Below are positions 8,291-17,196 of a DNA stretch of 64,000 nucleotides, one piece after another. Source of the stretch: Betaproteobacteria bacterium (GTDB taxonomy: Bacteria > Pseudomonadota > Gammaproteobacteria > Burkholderiales > Casimicrobiaceae); assembly GCA_013298145.1 (NCBI GenBank), contig JAAFJO010000002.1:620001-684000 (forward strand), written 5' to 3'. A program made the translations under genes and the position numbers. The notes below the pieces were generated by a model. It worked only from the letters and a program-made list of their open reading frames with translations. It searched no databases and had not been told where the DNA came from. The stretch's first letter is position 1; every line of letters begins with the position of its first letter.

Positions 8291-9061
8291 ATGAATGACG
8301 CCTTATTTCGTGCTTCGAATATCAGCAAACGCTTTGGACACACCGAGGTTCTGCGCGACGTCTCTCTTGAGGCGAAGCGCGGTGATGTGATCGCCTTGAT
8401 CGGGTCTAGCGGATCGGGCAAAAGCACATTCCTCCGTTGCCTGAATTTATTAGAACAGCCTAACGCTGGAAAAATCCATTTGAACGGGCGCGAACTACGG
8501 CTTGCGCCCGGAAGCGACGGGGTGCTAAAAGCGGTCGATCCCCTCGAATTGCGTGCGTTTCGATCAAAAATATCAATGGTTTTTCAGCACTTCAATCTAT
8601 GGGCTCACATGACCGCTGAGCGCAACGTCATGGAGGGGCTAACCGTCGTCCTAGGAATGAGCGCTACGGATGCACGCGAACGTGCACAGCACTATCTGCA
8701 AAAGGTGGGTGTTTATCATCGGAGGGACGGCTTTCCTGCTCACCTTTCCGGTGGCGAGCAGCAGCGAGTCGCAATCGCTCGCGCGCTTGCTATGGAGCCT
8801 GACGTCATGCTTTTTGACGAACCAACCTCTGCGCTTGATCCAGAATTGGTGGGCGAAGTCTTGCGTGTGATGCGTGCGGTCGCTGACGAAGGACGCACCA
8901 TGATTGTGGTGACGCACGAGATGAGCTTCGCGCGCGAGGTCAGCTCCGAAGTGATGTTCCTGTCGAAGGGCGTTGTCGAGGAGCGAGGAAAGCCAACCGA
9001 GGTCCTGCTCAACCCCCAAAGCGAGCGACTTCGCGCATTCCTCGCAAATTCACTGAAGTAA
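8291..9061 (+). CDS. aotP: amino-acid ABC transporter ATP-binding protein
   Basis: 256 residues and a complete ABC ATPase of the HisP/GlnQ/AotP type. Walker A is IGSSGSGKST (about 37-46), the Q-loop is VFQHFNLW, the signature is LSGGEQQRV (about 154), Walker B is VMLFDEPTSALD, and the H-loop is VVTHEMSF. The insertion ELRLAPGSDGVLKAVDP between Walker A and the Q-loop is typical of HisP/OccP-type subunits. The start follows the aotO stop by one base. It energises AotQ-AotM at the inner membrane. Confidence 0.92.
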   Translation: MNDALFRASNISKRFGHTEVLRDVSLEAKRGDVIALIGSSGSGKSTFLRCLNLLEQPNAGKIHLNGRELRLAPGSDGVLKAVDPLELRAFRSKISMVFQHFNLWAHMTAERNVMEGLTVVLGMSATDARERAQHYLQKVGVYHRRDGFPAHLSGGEQQRVAIARALAMEPDVMLFDEPTSALDPELVGEVLRVMRAVADEGRTMIVVTHEMSFAREVSSEVMFLSKGVVEERGKPTEVLLNPQSERLRAFLANSLK

Positions 9062-9310
9062 ATGCGGCCATGGGGCCGTGTACTGCACCCGCTTGTGGTT
9101 TGTGCGGTATTCAGTGTTCGCTTGGTTATGGCGGCATCGAATGGGATGTGGTTTGCGGGGCGGGGCTTTGCGCCATACTCGCAGCACCTGTTCGAAGACG
9201 TATCAAGGGTCAGTCGTCGCTTGTCGCGACGCTGGAAGCGCAGCGGTTTCTGTATTCCTTGGATCGCCGCTCCGATGCTCGGCGCGCAAAAGTATCGCCT
9301 AGCAGCAGGG

Positions 9311-9340
9311 GGGCGCACACAAGCGCCCATTTATTTTTTT
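9311..9340 (+). terminator. rho-independent terminator
   Basis: Stem GGGCGC/GCGCCC (9311-9316 with 9323-9328), 6-base loop, followed by ATTTATTTTTTT. It lies 250 bp after aotP and separates the aot operon from the TonB-cyanophycinase unit. Confidence 0.75.
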
Positions 9341-9570
9341 GCGAGCACCTGAGCAAGAGAGATCGTGCGCGAGCGTCGTTCCGCGATCTGCGTTCTTCAC
9401 GCGCGGCATTGAGTTGCCGCGCGCGGCTCATTTCTGGACGCAAACGGTGGTAGCACCTATTCCCGTTGCTCTTTTTGTGCAGCGGGCGCACCAATTGCGG
9501 CTAGCGTTCCTTTATGGTGCGTGCGTTGCATTCCGACAACAGCCAAACGATTTTCATTTCACTAAACACA

Positions 9571-9586
9571 TGCAAAAAAATTTGCA
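9571..9586. promoter_or_regulatory. candidate RpiR operator upstream of the TonB receptor
   Basis: A 16-bp palindrome, TGCAAAAAAATTTGCA, with perfect 6-bp arms, fitting the same TGNAAA-N4-TTTNCA pattern as 4650-4665. A degenerate second copy, TGAAAAAGAAATTGCA, lies at 9599-9614, 28 bp downstream. Both are about 85-130 bp before the receptor start. Regulation by the local RpiR protein is inferred. Confidence 0.5.
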
Positions 9587-9697
9587 TTCGATTTAGAATG
9601 AAAAAGAAATTGCATTTAGGGATGTTTTGTAAAGTAGTTTGCGAAGCAGCCATGGCCGCACTGGCCGGTTCTTAATACTTCACGCAGGGATAAAACG

Positions 9698-12466
9698 ATG
9701 ATTGCGCAGCAGGGAATAGGTCTACAGATGTTCACACTGAAGGCAAGCACGCGAGCGGTGCGAATTGCTCTGGCTGCTGTTGCGGCAAGCGCTGCAGCGG
9801 TAAGCATCGCGCAAACGCCCGCAGCAGCTGAGAGTCAGAAGCTGGAGCGAGTTGAAGTAACCGGTTCGTCGATTAAGCGAATCGATGCGGAAACTGCGCT
9901 CCCGGTGCAGGTCATCAAGAAAGAAGACATCGACAAGATGGGCGTGAGCACTGCGTCCGAATTGCTCAAGAACATTACCTCGAATACTGCGCCGCTAAGC
10001 GACGGCGCAAGCATCACGGATGGCACGTCAGGCCAGCGGGGATTTAACGGCGCGAATCTTCGCGGGATTGGTGTTTCGAGCACATTGGTCCTTCTAAACG
10101 GTCGCCGCTTAGCGAACTTCGCATCGCCTGGAGACAATGCGGGCGTCGATCTCAACAACATCCCCGCAGGCGCGATTCAACGCGTCGAAGTATTAAAAGA
10201 TGGCGCTTCCGCGATTTACGGCACCGATGCAATCGGCGGCGTCATCAACTTCATCACGCGTAAAGACTATCAAGGCGCGGATATCAGCGCGTCGGTCGGC
10301 GCGACCGACGAGGGCGGCGCTGGCAAACGAACCCTAACTGTCTCGGGCGGATTTGGCGACTTAGTGAAGGATCGTTTCAACGTATTTGGGTCGCTCGATA
10401 TTCAGCAGCTCGATGCGTTGCGTTCAGGGCAACGCAAGTTTTTGCGAGATCGACCGCTCGCAAGCACGCTTCCAGCCTTAATGTCGAGCAATACTTATCC
10501 GGCCAACATCGACATCAATAGTGCGCAACGTAGCGCACTTATTACCGCCGGACTGTTGCCCGCAGGTTCGACACGCACACGAATTAACCCGAGTTCTCCC
10601 AACTGTAATCCGCCGGCTACGGTGTTTGCGCCGCAAGGCCCTGGCGGACCGCTGGCGTGTAGTTACGACTACATGCAAGATACGGAAATTTATCCTGAGT
10701 CGTTGAAGGCAAGCTTCATCGGTCGCGCAACGTTCCAAATTAACCCTGAACATCAGGTGTTCGCTGAGTTGATGCAAGCCGAGACAGAGTCGACATATCG
10801 CTTGAGTCCGAATCCAATTCGTATTCGCAGTCTTCCGCTGAGCGTATTGCCGGAGCGGTATCGGGCCGCACTGTCGGCATCTGGGTTGCCGAGCACTTTC
10901 AGTGGAATTCGCTATCGGATGAAAGAGGCCGGCAATCGCACGCATGAGGTGACAAGCGAGGGCCAACGCCTCGTGCTGGGTGCTACAGGTAACGTGAGCG
11001 GCTGGGAGTACGATGCGGCATTCACGCGTTCGGAGAATCGTGCGACTGACAAATACGTCGATGGTTACGTGCTTTTCGACCGATTCGAAGCCGGTGTGCG
11101 TAACGGCACCATCAATCCTTTCGGTCCTTCCAGCCAGGCGGGTATTGACTTAATTAACTCCATCAAGATCAACGACGAGGCGCGCAAGTCAAAGGGCTTA
11201 AGCGAGTCGATCGACTTCAAGGCGACGAAGCCACTGGCGAAACTCGCGGGCGGCGATCTTGGTTTTGCTTTCGGCACGGAACATCGCCGCGAAACGACGA
11301 GTTTCAATCCATCTGCGCTATTGATCAGCAACAACATCGCGGGAGATCGCGACAGTACGGGCCTGTCTACTCGGTTACAGGCAACGCGTGATCGCCGGAA
11401 CGTTACGTCGATGTTTGCTGAACTAAATGCGCCGTTTACGAAGGCGCTCGAAGCGCAGCTAGCGGTGCGCTATGACCGCTATAGCGATGCGGGCGATACG
11501 CTCAACCCCAAGCTTGGATTGCGCTTTCAGGCATCGCCACAGCTTGTAATTCGCGGTTCGGCAGGCACGGGTTTCCGCGCGCCTTCGCTCGCTGATTTGA
11601 ATCGCCCGACTACCTATGGGGTCGCGTCAAGCTTTCTGACTGATCCGCAGTGCGTCGCAAAAGAGGGCAGCATTGATCTGTGTACTGATCAGTGGCCAGT
11701 TGAGCGAAGAAGTAACCCCAATCTGAAGCCTGAAAAGTCAGAGCAATTCTCGTTAGGTACGGTGTACGAGCCCAACCGAAATTGGAGCTTTACGCTCGAC
11801 TACTGGAACATCACAAAGAAGGACGTGATTAGTACGCTGGGCGAGCAAATTATTGTTGAGAGCCCTGCGAAATACAACGGCCGCTACATCACGCGTGATC
11901 GCGATGGCTTCATTACCAACATCATTCTCCAAAAAGAAAACCAAGGCCGCCTAAAAACTTCTGGACTTGATCTGGCGGCCGACTGGCGTGGCGCGCCGAC
12001 GTCCTACGGTCGGTTCAGTGCGGGCATCAGCGGTACCATCGTGTTTGACTATGATCGCCAATTCGGTCCGCTCGAGCCCTACCGTAGCAATTTAGGGCGC
12101 TTCCTGAATGACCAAGTGATTCAGCGTTGGCGTCATCGTCTGTCGTTCGGCTGGGAATACGGCCCCTACAACCTGACTGTGGCGAATCAGTATTCATCGG
12201 GCTATGCCGATCAGAACACGACCTACAACCCGGTCACCGACGCGTTGTTGCCTTCGCGACGCGTGAAGGCGTATTCGTTGTGGGACTTGACCGGTTCGTG
12301 GAACGTCAACAAGCAACTGAAACTCAATGCGGGCGTTCTTAACGTTGCCAACACACCGCCTCCGTTTTCGAACCAGGCGTACTACTTCTTGGCAACCTAT
12401 GATCCAACCCACACCGATCCACGTGGACGATTCTTTTTCACACGCGTGAGCTACTCTTTCAAGTAG
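9698..12466 (+). CDS. TonB-dependent outer-membrane receptor
   Basis: 922 residues. A signal peptide ends near SIAQTPAAA. The TonB-box/plug region begins LERVEVTGSSIKRIDAE and continues with the plug landmarks VLLNGRRLANF and IERV-type RVEVLKDGASAIYGTDAIGGVINFITR. The remaining 700 or so residues form the 22-strand barrel and end in the aromatic residue pattern RVSYSFK. Two start codons are possible, 9698 and 9728, each with an AGGG-like ribosome site. The cyanophycinase gene follows 124 bp later, so the receptor probably imports a product of that enzyme (aspartyl-arginine peptides). Substrate is inferred from context only. Confidence 0.9.
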   Translation: MIAQQGIGLQMFTLKASTRAVRIALAAVAASAAAVSIAQTPAAAESQKLERVEVTGSSIKRIDAETALPVQVIKKEDIDKMGVSTASELLKNITSNTAPLSDGASITDGTSGQRGFNGANLRGIGVSSTLVLLNGRRLANFASPGDNAGVDLNNIPAGAIQRVEVLKDGASAIYGTDAIGGVINFITRKDYQGADISASVGATDEGGAGKRTLTVSGGFGDLVKDRFNVFGSLDIQQLDALRSGQRKFLRDRPLASTLPALMSSNTYPANIDINSAQRSALITAGLLPAGSTRTRINPSSPNCNPPATVFAPQGPGGPLACSYDYMQDTEIYPESLKASFIGRATFQINPEHQVFAELMQAETESTYRLSPNPIRIRSLPLSVLPERYRAALSASGLPSTFSGIRYRMKEAGNRTHEVTSEGQRLVLGATGNVSGWEYDAAFTRSENRATDKYVDGYVLFDRFEAGVRNGTINPFGPSSQAGIDLINSIKINDEARKSKGLSESIDFKATKPLAKLAGGDLGFAFGTEHRRETTSFNPSALLISNNIAGDRDSTGLSTRLQATRDRRNVTSMFAELNAPFTKALEAQLAVRYDRYSDAGDTLNPKLGLRFQASPQLVIRGSAGTGFRAPSLADLNRPTTYGVASSFLTDPQCVAKEGSIDLCTDQWPVERRSNPNLKPEKSEQFSLGTVYEPNRNWSFTLDYWNITKKDVISTLGEQIIVESPAKYNGRYITRDRDGFITNIILQKENQGRLKTSGLDLAADWRGAPTSYGRFSAGISGTIVFDYDRQFGPLEPYRSNLGRFLNDQVIQRWRHRLSFGWEYGPYNLTVANQYSSGYADQNTTYNPVTDALLPSRRVKAYSLWDLTGSWNVNKQLKLNAGVLNVANTPPPFSNQAYYFLATYDPTHTDPRGRFFFTRVSYSFK

Positions 12467-12590
12467 GGTGATGCGCCCACGGCCGGGTAAATGTCAAACG
12501 CGATCGCTCATGGCAGTTCATAGAGCGATCAAAGCAAGGTGTTGCGCGGCCGCGGGAAGCGTAGTGAATTGGATTGGAAACAAGAGCGAA

Positions 12591-13832
12591 ATGAAGCAAA
12601 TCTGTGCGCGGTTGGTAGCGACGATTCTGTTGATCGTTGCGAGCACGTCTAGCGCACAAGAAAGAGTTGCGGTGAAGGGTTCGTTAGTGATTATGGGGGG
12701 CGCTGTGCACCCTGACACCGAGGAAATTTGGCAACGAATCGTTTCGCTGTCAGGCGGCCCCGGTGCGTCCATCGCTGTGATCGCAGCGGCTGCCGCAAGC
12801 CCAGAATCGTCGGCAAGGCGAACCATAGAAACATTGGAGCGGTACGGCGCAAAGCCATTTTTCGTTACTGCTGCGCCACGCCTAGCCGGGCGCGACTTTC
12901 GGCGCGACGCACAAGATCCTGATATCGCTCGCGCGGTCGAACGGGCAGGCGGTGTGTTTCTGACCGGTGGGGACCAAAGTCGCATCACGCAAACACTGTT
13001 GCGGCAAGACGGGCAAGCTACAGCGCTCCTGACGGCGATCAATCATTTGTACGAGCGCGGTGGAGTGATCGCGGGAACCAGCGCGGGTGCGGCGGTGATG
13101 AGCCGCACGATGTTTTACGAGCCGCCCGATGTTTTGCGACTACTTCAAGAAGGGCTCGCGCCAGGCAGGGATATCGCGCCTGGGCTGGGGTTCGTTGGCG
13201 AAGAGGTATTCGTTGATCAGCACGTGTTGGCTCGCGGACGCTTCGCACGTATGCTGCCTGCCATGGCCGCGGCCAAGGTGACATACGGCGTTGGCATCGA
13301 CGAGAACACTGCCCTCGTCGTCACTGCAAAGCGCAACGCCGAGGTCATAGGCGCGAGCGGGGTTGTCGTGATAGACACATCGAAAACAACACGCGATGCC
13401 GATGAGCCGCGTTTCAATCTGCGGGGGGCGAGAGTTAGCTATCTTGAACGTGGTGATCTTATCGATCTTGCGAAACGAACTATCGTCGCTTCTCCCTTTA
13501 AGATGAAGGGGACAGTGCTAAATCACTCAGATGTCAACTTTAAGCCAGAATTCGACGAAGCCCGCTGGTATCCAGATGTTCTGGGCAAAAACTTACTGAT
13601 TGAGATTCTCTGCAATCTTGTTGATAACCGCCTGAAAGAGGTTTCCGGGCTAGCCCTTCCGTCGCCCGCACACGCAGACCGCCGAACAGGTTTCGAATTC
13701 GTTTTCAGGAAAGGGGCCGACACACGAGGTTTCCTACGAATTGAGAAATCGCGCGCGCACTACAGTGTTACAGACGTTGAACTTGACGTCACCCCCGTAG
13801 AAGTCGCCTCGCCGCTCTATCGACGCCGATGA
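12591..13832 (+). CDS. secreted cyanophycinase (peptidase S51)
   Basis: 413 residues. The signal peptide is visible at 1-22 (MKQICARLVATILLIVAS..SAQ). The S51 nucleophile elbow is GTSAGAAVMS with Ser about 164. The other family landmarks are VFLTGGDQSRI (about 122-132) and VDQHVLARGRFARML (about 208-222, with the conserved His). S51 cyanophycinases cleave multi-L-arginyl-poly-L-aspartate to beta-Asp-Arg dipeptides. The signal peptide indicates export, as in CphE-type enzymes of bacteria that feed on external cyanophycin; the length exceeds the roughly 270 residues of intracellular CphB because of a C-terminal extension (about residues 300-413). The ATG at 12591 was chosen for the signal peptide; the frame is open further upstream. 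No cyanophycin synthetase is seen in the window. Confidence 0.85.
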   Translation: MKQICARLVATILLIVASTSSAQERVAVKGSLVIMGGAVHPDTEEIWQRIVSLSGGPGASIAVIAAAAASPESSARRTIETLERYGAKPFFVTAAPRLAGRDFRRDAQDPDIARAVERAGGVFLTGGDQSRITQTLLRQDGQATALLTAINHLYERGGVIAGTSAGAAVMSRTMFYEPPDVLRLLQEGLAPGRDIAPGLGFVGEEVFVDQHVLARGRFARMLPAMAAAKVTYGVGIDENTALVVTAKRNAEVIGASGVVVIDTSKTTRDADEPRFNLRGARVSYLERGDLIDLAKRTIVASPFKMKGTVLNHSDVNFKPEFDEARWYPDVLGKNLLIEILCNLVDNRLKEVSGLALPSPAHADRRTGFEFVFRKGADTRGFLRIEKSRAHYSVTDVELDVTPVEVASPLYRRR

Positions 13833-14279
13833 TCTCAGGCTCTCGCCTAAGCGGGCTCGCGTTGAAGACCGGCGGCGGTCTGGCCGCCAACGTTAGACGC
13901 AGAAGGCAAACTAAAGCGTGCTAGCACTATTTTGGTGAGATGCGTTCCGAGAATGCGGCGATGGATGCGCTAAGCGTTGCGAAGAACGGGGTGGCTCCCG
14001 CTTCAAGCAATGCGACAAAGCAGACGCGCCACATTTTCGGAACCCTTCGGGGCGTGTCCAGGTTTCGCGCCTCGTTTGCCAACTTCGCATTCATCGAAGC
14101 GTGAACCGCCGCACTCGTCAAAATAGTGCTTACAGGCCCTTGCTCGCGTCGAGTGATGCAAATTTCATCACCCACCTAAACGCTAGAAGTATCTGCAGTG
14201 TCCGCGAAAAGCCGCTTAGACAGTGCAACGCGACCGTCTGCCAACGCAAGGCAATTCGAGCGTTCCAGAGATTACCGTG

Positions 14280-14465
14280 GGAAACGCTGAACAAGTCATG
14301 CGGGACGAAGGCAATCTCGCTGATCCACGGCAACGGACCTTAGGACTTGGGCGATCTGAGATCCCAAAATTCTTCAACATAGCCCCGCGATGCCTCGGAA
14401 TTTTGGGCTTCCAGCTCAACCCAATCCGCCGCGCGATGCATCGCACAGACTGATCCAGCGTTTCC
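14280..14465. repeat. MITE-like short element, copy B
   Basis: A 186-bp element in the 759-bp gene-free region 13833-14591. The left end is GGAAACGCTGAACAAGTC (14280-14297). The right end on the other strand is GGAAACGCTGGATCAGTC (14448-14465), with 15 of 18 positions matching. It contains a second, perfect inverted repeat, CCCAAAATTC / GAATTTTGGG (14363-14372 and 14398-14407). The segment around CAATCCGCC (14422-14430) is shared with copies A and C. No transposase is encoded. The remainder of the gap shows nothing recognisable. Confidence 0.75.
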
Positions 14466-14591
14466 CCAGGCAGCTGAGGATCTTTTCAGAATTTCGCCCC
14501 GGCATCATGAGCCCGCGCTCGTAGCGTCGGCGCAATCGACTTTTGGTAACGCGTCAGCCTCCCGCCCTAATACGGCGACAGGGTCGGTGTT

Positions 14592-15200
14592 TTAGTGAAT
14601 ACCGCCCTGCCGTATCACGCCAACGGCGAGCCCTTCTATGGCAAAGTCCGCTGCGGTTGGGTCGACTGTTATTGCGGACATCGTGTCGTTTTCAGGCAGA
14701 AGCTCCACGGCGTTGCCCTTTTTCTTCAGACGCTTCACCGTTACTTCGTTATTGACACGCGCGACCACGATCTGGCCGCTACGGGCGTCGCTCGTTTTGT
14801 GCACCGCGAGTAGGTCTCCGTCAATAATGCCGATATTGATCATCGAATCGCCTTTAACTTTCAGCAGGTAATCTGCTGTGGGTGAGAAAAGCGACGCGTC
14901 GACTTTGTACCGAGCGCGAACGTTTTCCTCGGCAAGGATGGGCGAACCCGCTGCCACCCGACCGATAAGCGGTAACCCAGGCAACCCGGCTTGTTTGAGC
15001 TGTATGCCGCGTGAGGCGCCAGGAAGAATGTCCAAGATGCCTTTTCGCTCGAGCGCGCGCAGATGCTCTTCGGCTGCATTGGCCGACTTAAACCCAAGCT
15101 TCTCGGCAATTTCGGCCCGCGTTGGCGGAAAGCCCGAGCGCTCCATAAACTCCTGAATCAAAGCCAGAATCTCGGCCTGGCGGGCGGTCAAGGGACGCAT
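14592..15200 (-). CDS. lexA: LexA repressor, SOS response
   Basis: 202 residues, the usual LexA length. A winged helix occupies 1-65 ([18 protein letters not shown], with recognition helix [17 protein letters not shown]). The autocleavage site Ala84-Gly85 lies in GRVAAGSP, and the Ser119 (KGDSM) / Lys156 (EVTVKRL) dyad is intact. The ATG at 15200 matches the conserved start; the frame is open for 21 more codons upstream. It is divergent from recA across a 322-bp control region that carries a LexA box. LexA represses SOS genes until RecA filaments stimulate its self-cleavage. Confidence 0.97.
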   Translation of the reverse strand: MRPLTARQAEILALIQEFMERSGFPPTRAEIAEKLGFKSANAAEEHLRALERKGILDILPGASRGIQLKQAGLPGLPLIGRVAAGSPILAEENVRARYKVDASLFSPTADYLLKVKGDSMINIGIIDGDLLAVHKTSDARSGQIVVARVNNEVTVKRLKKKGNAVELLPENDTMSAITVDPTAADFAIEGLAVGVIRQGGIH

Positions 15201-15270
15201 CTCACGACTCCAATACAAAAAAGAAAGCACGGCGGCGAAAGGCAAGGTAGATACCTCGCGCAAAAACTAC

Positions 15271-15299
15271 TTGACACAAATACTGTATATGCGTACATT
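15271..15299 (+). promoter_or_regulatory. recA promoter with embedded LexA box
   Basis: The -35 TTGACA (15271-15276) and -10 TACATT (15294-15299) are separated by 17 bp. A LexA box, CTGTATATGCGTACAT (15283-15298, consensus CTGT-N8-ACAG with one mismatch), sits in the spacer and overlaps the -10. A half-site ACAG lies at 15310-15313. The site is placed to repress recA and probably the divergent lexA as well. Confidence 0.75.
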
Positions 15300-15522
15300 G
15301 CGTATCTATACAGTGATTCTATATCCAGTGCTGTGTAAAAAGCAAGTATTCAGCGGTTCGCTCGTCGCTCACGGTGGTCGCAACTGGGTGCTCAGGCGCT
15401 GGGAATAGAGGCATCGTAAGTCGCTTTGCCAAGCGTGGTTGGCCGCCGACGAGGCACCGTGTGAAAGCGCTCGTTTTCACACGCGTCGGCAGCGAATCCT
15501 AGAATTGCAAGGAATTACTTTT

Positions 15523-16572
15523 ATGACAACGAATCTAGCTATGGACGATCGCAAAAAAGCGCTGGCAGCGGCACTCTCGCAAATCGAGAAACAATTTGGT
15601 AAGGGCTCCATCATGAAGATGGGCGAGGGTAACCATGAACATGACATTCAAGCGGTGTCCTCGGGGTCGCTGGGGCTCGATATCGCGCTTGGCATCGGTG
15701 GCTTGCCGCGCGGGCGTGTTGTGGAAATCTACGGCCCGGAATCGTCGGGCAAAACCACGCTGTGTTTGAGCGTTGTCGCGCAAATCCAAAAACTGGGCGG
15801 CGTCGCCGCCTACATTGATGCTGAGAACGCGCTTGATCCGGTGTACGCGCAAAAGCTGGGCGTCAACGTCAGCGATATGCTTATCTCGCAGCCCGACACA
15901 GGCGAGCAAGGGCTTGAGATTGCCGACATGCTCGTACGTTCGGGGGGCGTCGACATCGTGGTGATTGATTCAGTTGCAGCGCTCGTGCCGAAAGCCGAAA
16001 TCGAAGGTGAGATGGGCGATCAGCTGCCCGGCTTGCAAGCGCGATTGATGAGCCAAGCATTGCGTAAGCTCACTGGGAACATCAAGCGAACCAACACGCT
16101 AGTCATCTTCATCAATCAAATTCGTATGAAGATCGGTGTGATGTTCGGCAGCCCAGAAACGACGACGGGCGGCAATGCGCTCAAGTTCTACGCGTCGGTT
16201 CGCCTTGATATTCGCCGTATCGGCGCGATCAAAAAGGGCGAAGAGGTTGTGGGTAACGAAACGCGCGTGAAAGTCGTCAAGAATAAAGTTTCGCCACCGT
16301 TCAAAGAAGCGCTGTTCGACATCATGTACGGTCAGGGCATTTCACTTGAAGGCGAGATTCTTGATATGGGCGTCGAGCACGGCTTCATTGAAAAATCAGG
16401 CGCCTGGTACAGCTATCAAGGCGACCGTATTGGTCAGGGGCGAGACAACTCGCGCGAATACCTGCGTGAAAACCCAGCCCTCGCCACAGAAATCCACAAC
16501 AAGATCCGTGAGAAGGTTGGAATCGTCGTCGGCGGCGCAGTCTCTGAAGATGGCGAGCCGCCGGAAGAATAG
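15523..16572 (+). CDS. recA: RecA recombinase
   Basis: 349 residues, normal for the family. Walker A is GPESSGKTT (about 71-79), Walker B is [13 protein letters not shown], and the L2/DNA-binding region includes [26 protein letters not shown]. The ATG at 15523 is preceded by AAGGAA at 15509-15514; the frame is open upstream but that part is not conserved RecA. RecA forms filaments on single-stranded DNA, drives homologous pairing and activates LexA cleavage. The regulator recX follows after a VOC-family gene. Confidence 0.98.
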   Translation: MTTNLAMDDRKKALAAALSQIEKQFGKGSIMKMGEGNHEHDIQAVSSGSLGLDIALGIGGLPRGRVVEIYGPESSGKTTLCLSVVAQIQKLGGVAAYIDAENALDPVYAQKLGVNVSDMLISQPDTGEQGLEIADMLVRSGGVDIVVIDSVAALVPKAEIEGEMGDQLPGLQARLMSQALRKLTGNIKRTNTLVIFINQIRMKIGVMFGSPETTTGGNALKFYASVRLDIRRIGAIKKGEEVVGNETRVKVVKNKVSPPFKEALFDIMYGQGISLEGEILDMGVEHGFIEKSGAWYSYQGDRIGQGRDNSREYLRENPALATEIHNKIREKVGIVVGGAVSEDGEPPEE

Positions 16573-16773
16573 CCACGCGGCGCCGGCTTGCTCGCGGCAA
16601 TTCACGCGCGCCGCGAGCGCCCTGTAGACCGAGACAGTAGTGAGCTCATCGTTGATACGTTCGCTACCGCAAGACAGCTTGCATGGGTGCACGGCGCGCT
16701 TTGGCGCGTCGTAACGCGCAGGTCAATGTAGAACGTCGTCGATAGCAGCGAAATCGAAAGTGAGTGTCCGACC

Positions 16774-17163
16774 ATGAAATTTGGTTACACGATTGTGTAT
16801 GTTCCAGACGTACCGGCATCACTCAAATTTTTCAACGACGCCTTTGGACTCGTGACACGTTTTTTGCACGAGTCGAATACTTATGGCGAGCTTGACACCG
16901 GGGCGACTGCGCTTGCGTTCGCTGCCGCTGAAATGGGTGATGCTTTCTTTCCGAACGGTCAGATCCTCGCCCACGGCTCAACACGCCCACTCGGAATCGC
17001 AGTTGCGCTCGTTACCCCAGACGTTGTCAGCGCTCACTCGCGCGCACTAAATGCCGGTGCACGCGAACTCGCCAAACCAGAGTCGAAACCTTGGGGTCAA
17101 ACCGTCTCGTACGTGTGGTGCCCCGATGGAACACTCGTCGAACTCTGCACGCCGATTTCGTAG
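16774..17163 (+). CDS. VOC-family (glyoxalase/bleomycin-resistance fold) protein
   Basis: 129 residues, a single VOC module built of two beta-alpha-beta-beta-beta repeats. The first begins MKFGYTIVYVPDVPASLKFFNDAFGL. The second contains GIAVALVTPDVVSAHSRALNAGA and ends SYVWCPDGTLVELCTPIS, where the Glu is the usual metal ligand. Members include lyases, dioxygenases and antibiotic-binding proteins, so the reaction cannot be assigned. It lies between recA and recX, separated from recA by 201 bp, and may share the SOS promoter by read-through; no LexA box of its own was seen. Confidence 0.85.
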   Translation: MKFGYTIVYVPDVPASLKFFNDAFGLVTRFLHESNTYGELDTGATALAFAAAEMGDAFFPNGQILAHGSTRPLGIAVALVTPDVVSAHSRALNAGARELAKPESKPWGQTVSYVWCPDGTLVELCTPIS

Positions 17164-17196
17164 ACCAACTTTCGAAGCTCGTGAAAGGAAGAAGTC

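Larger units (their letters stand above)
9062..9697. other. gene-free region between aotP and the TonB receptor
   Basis: A 636-bp stretch without a convincing gene. Open frames here have no family features and no ribosome sites. It holds a strong terminator (9311-9340) and, near its right end, an AT-rich segment with the palindrome at 9571-9586 and a weaker copy at 9599-9614. Confidence 0.6.

Noticed and set aside
9062..9352. Open frame after aotP that could encode a 96-residue protein
   Set aside because: Composition is arginine- and tryptophan-rich with no family features, other frames are open as well, and it lies across a strong terminator.
13927..14175. Minus-strand frame of 82 residues in the gap before lexA
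   Set aside because: No ribosome site, no recognisable domain, and no coding-like pattern compared with neighbours.
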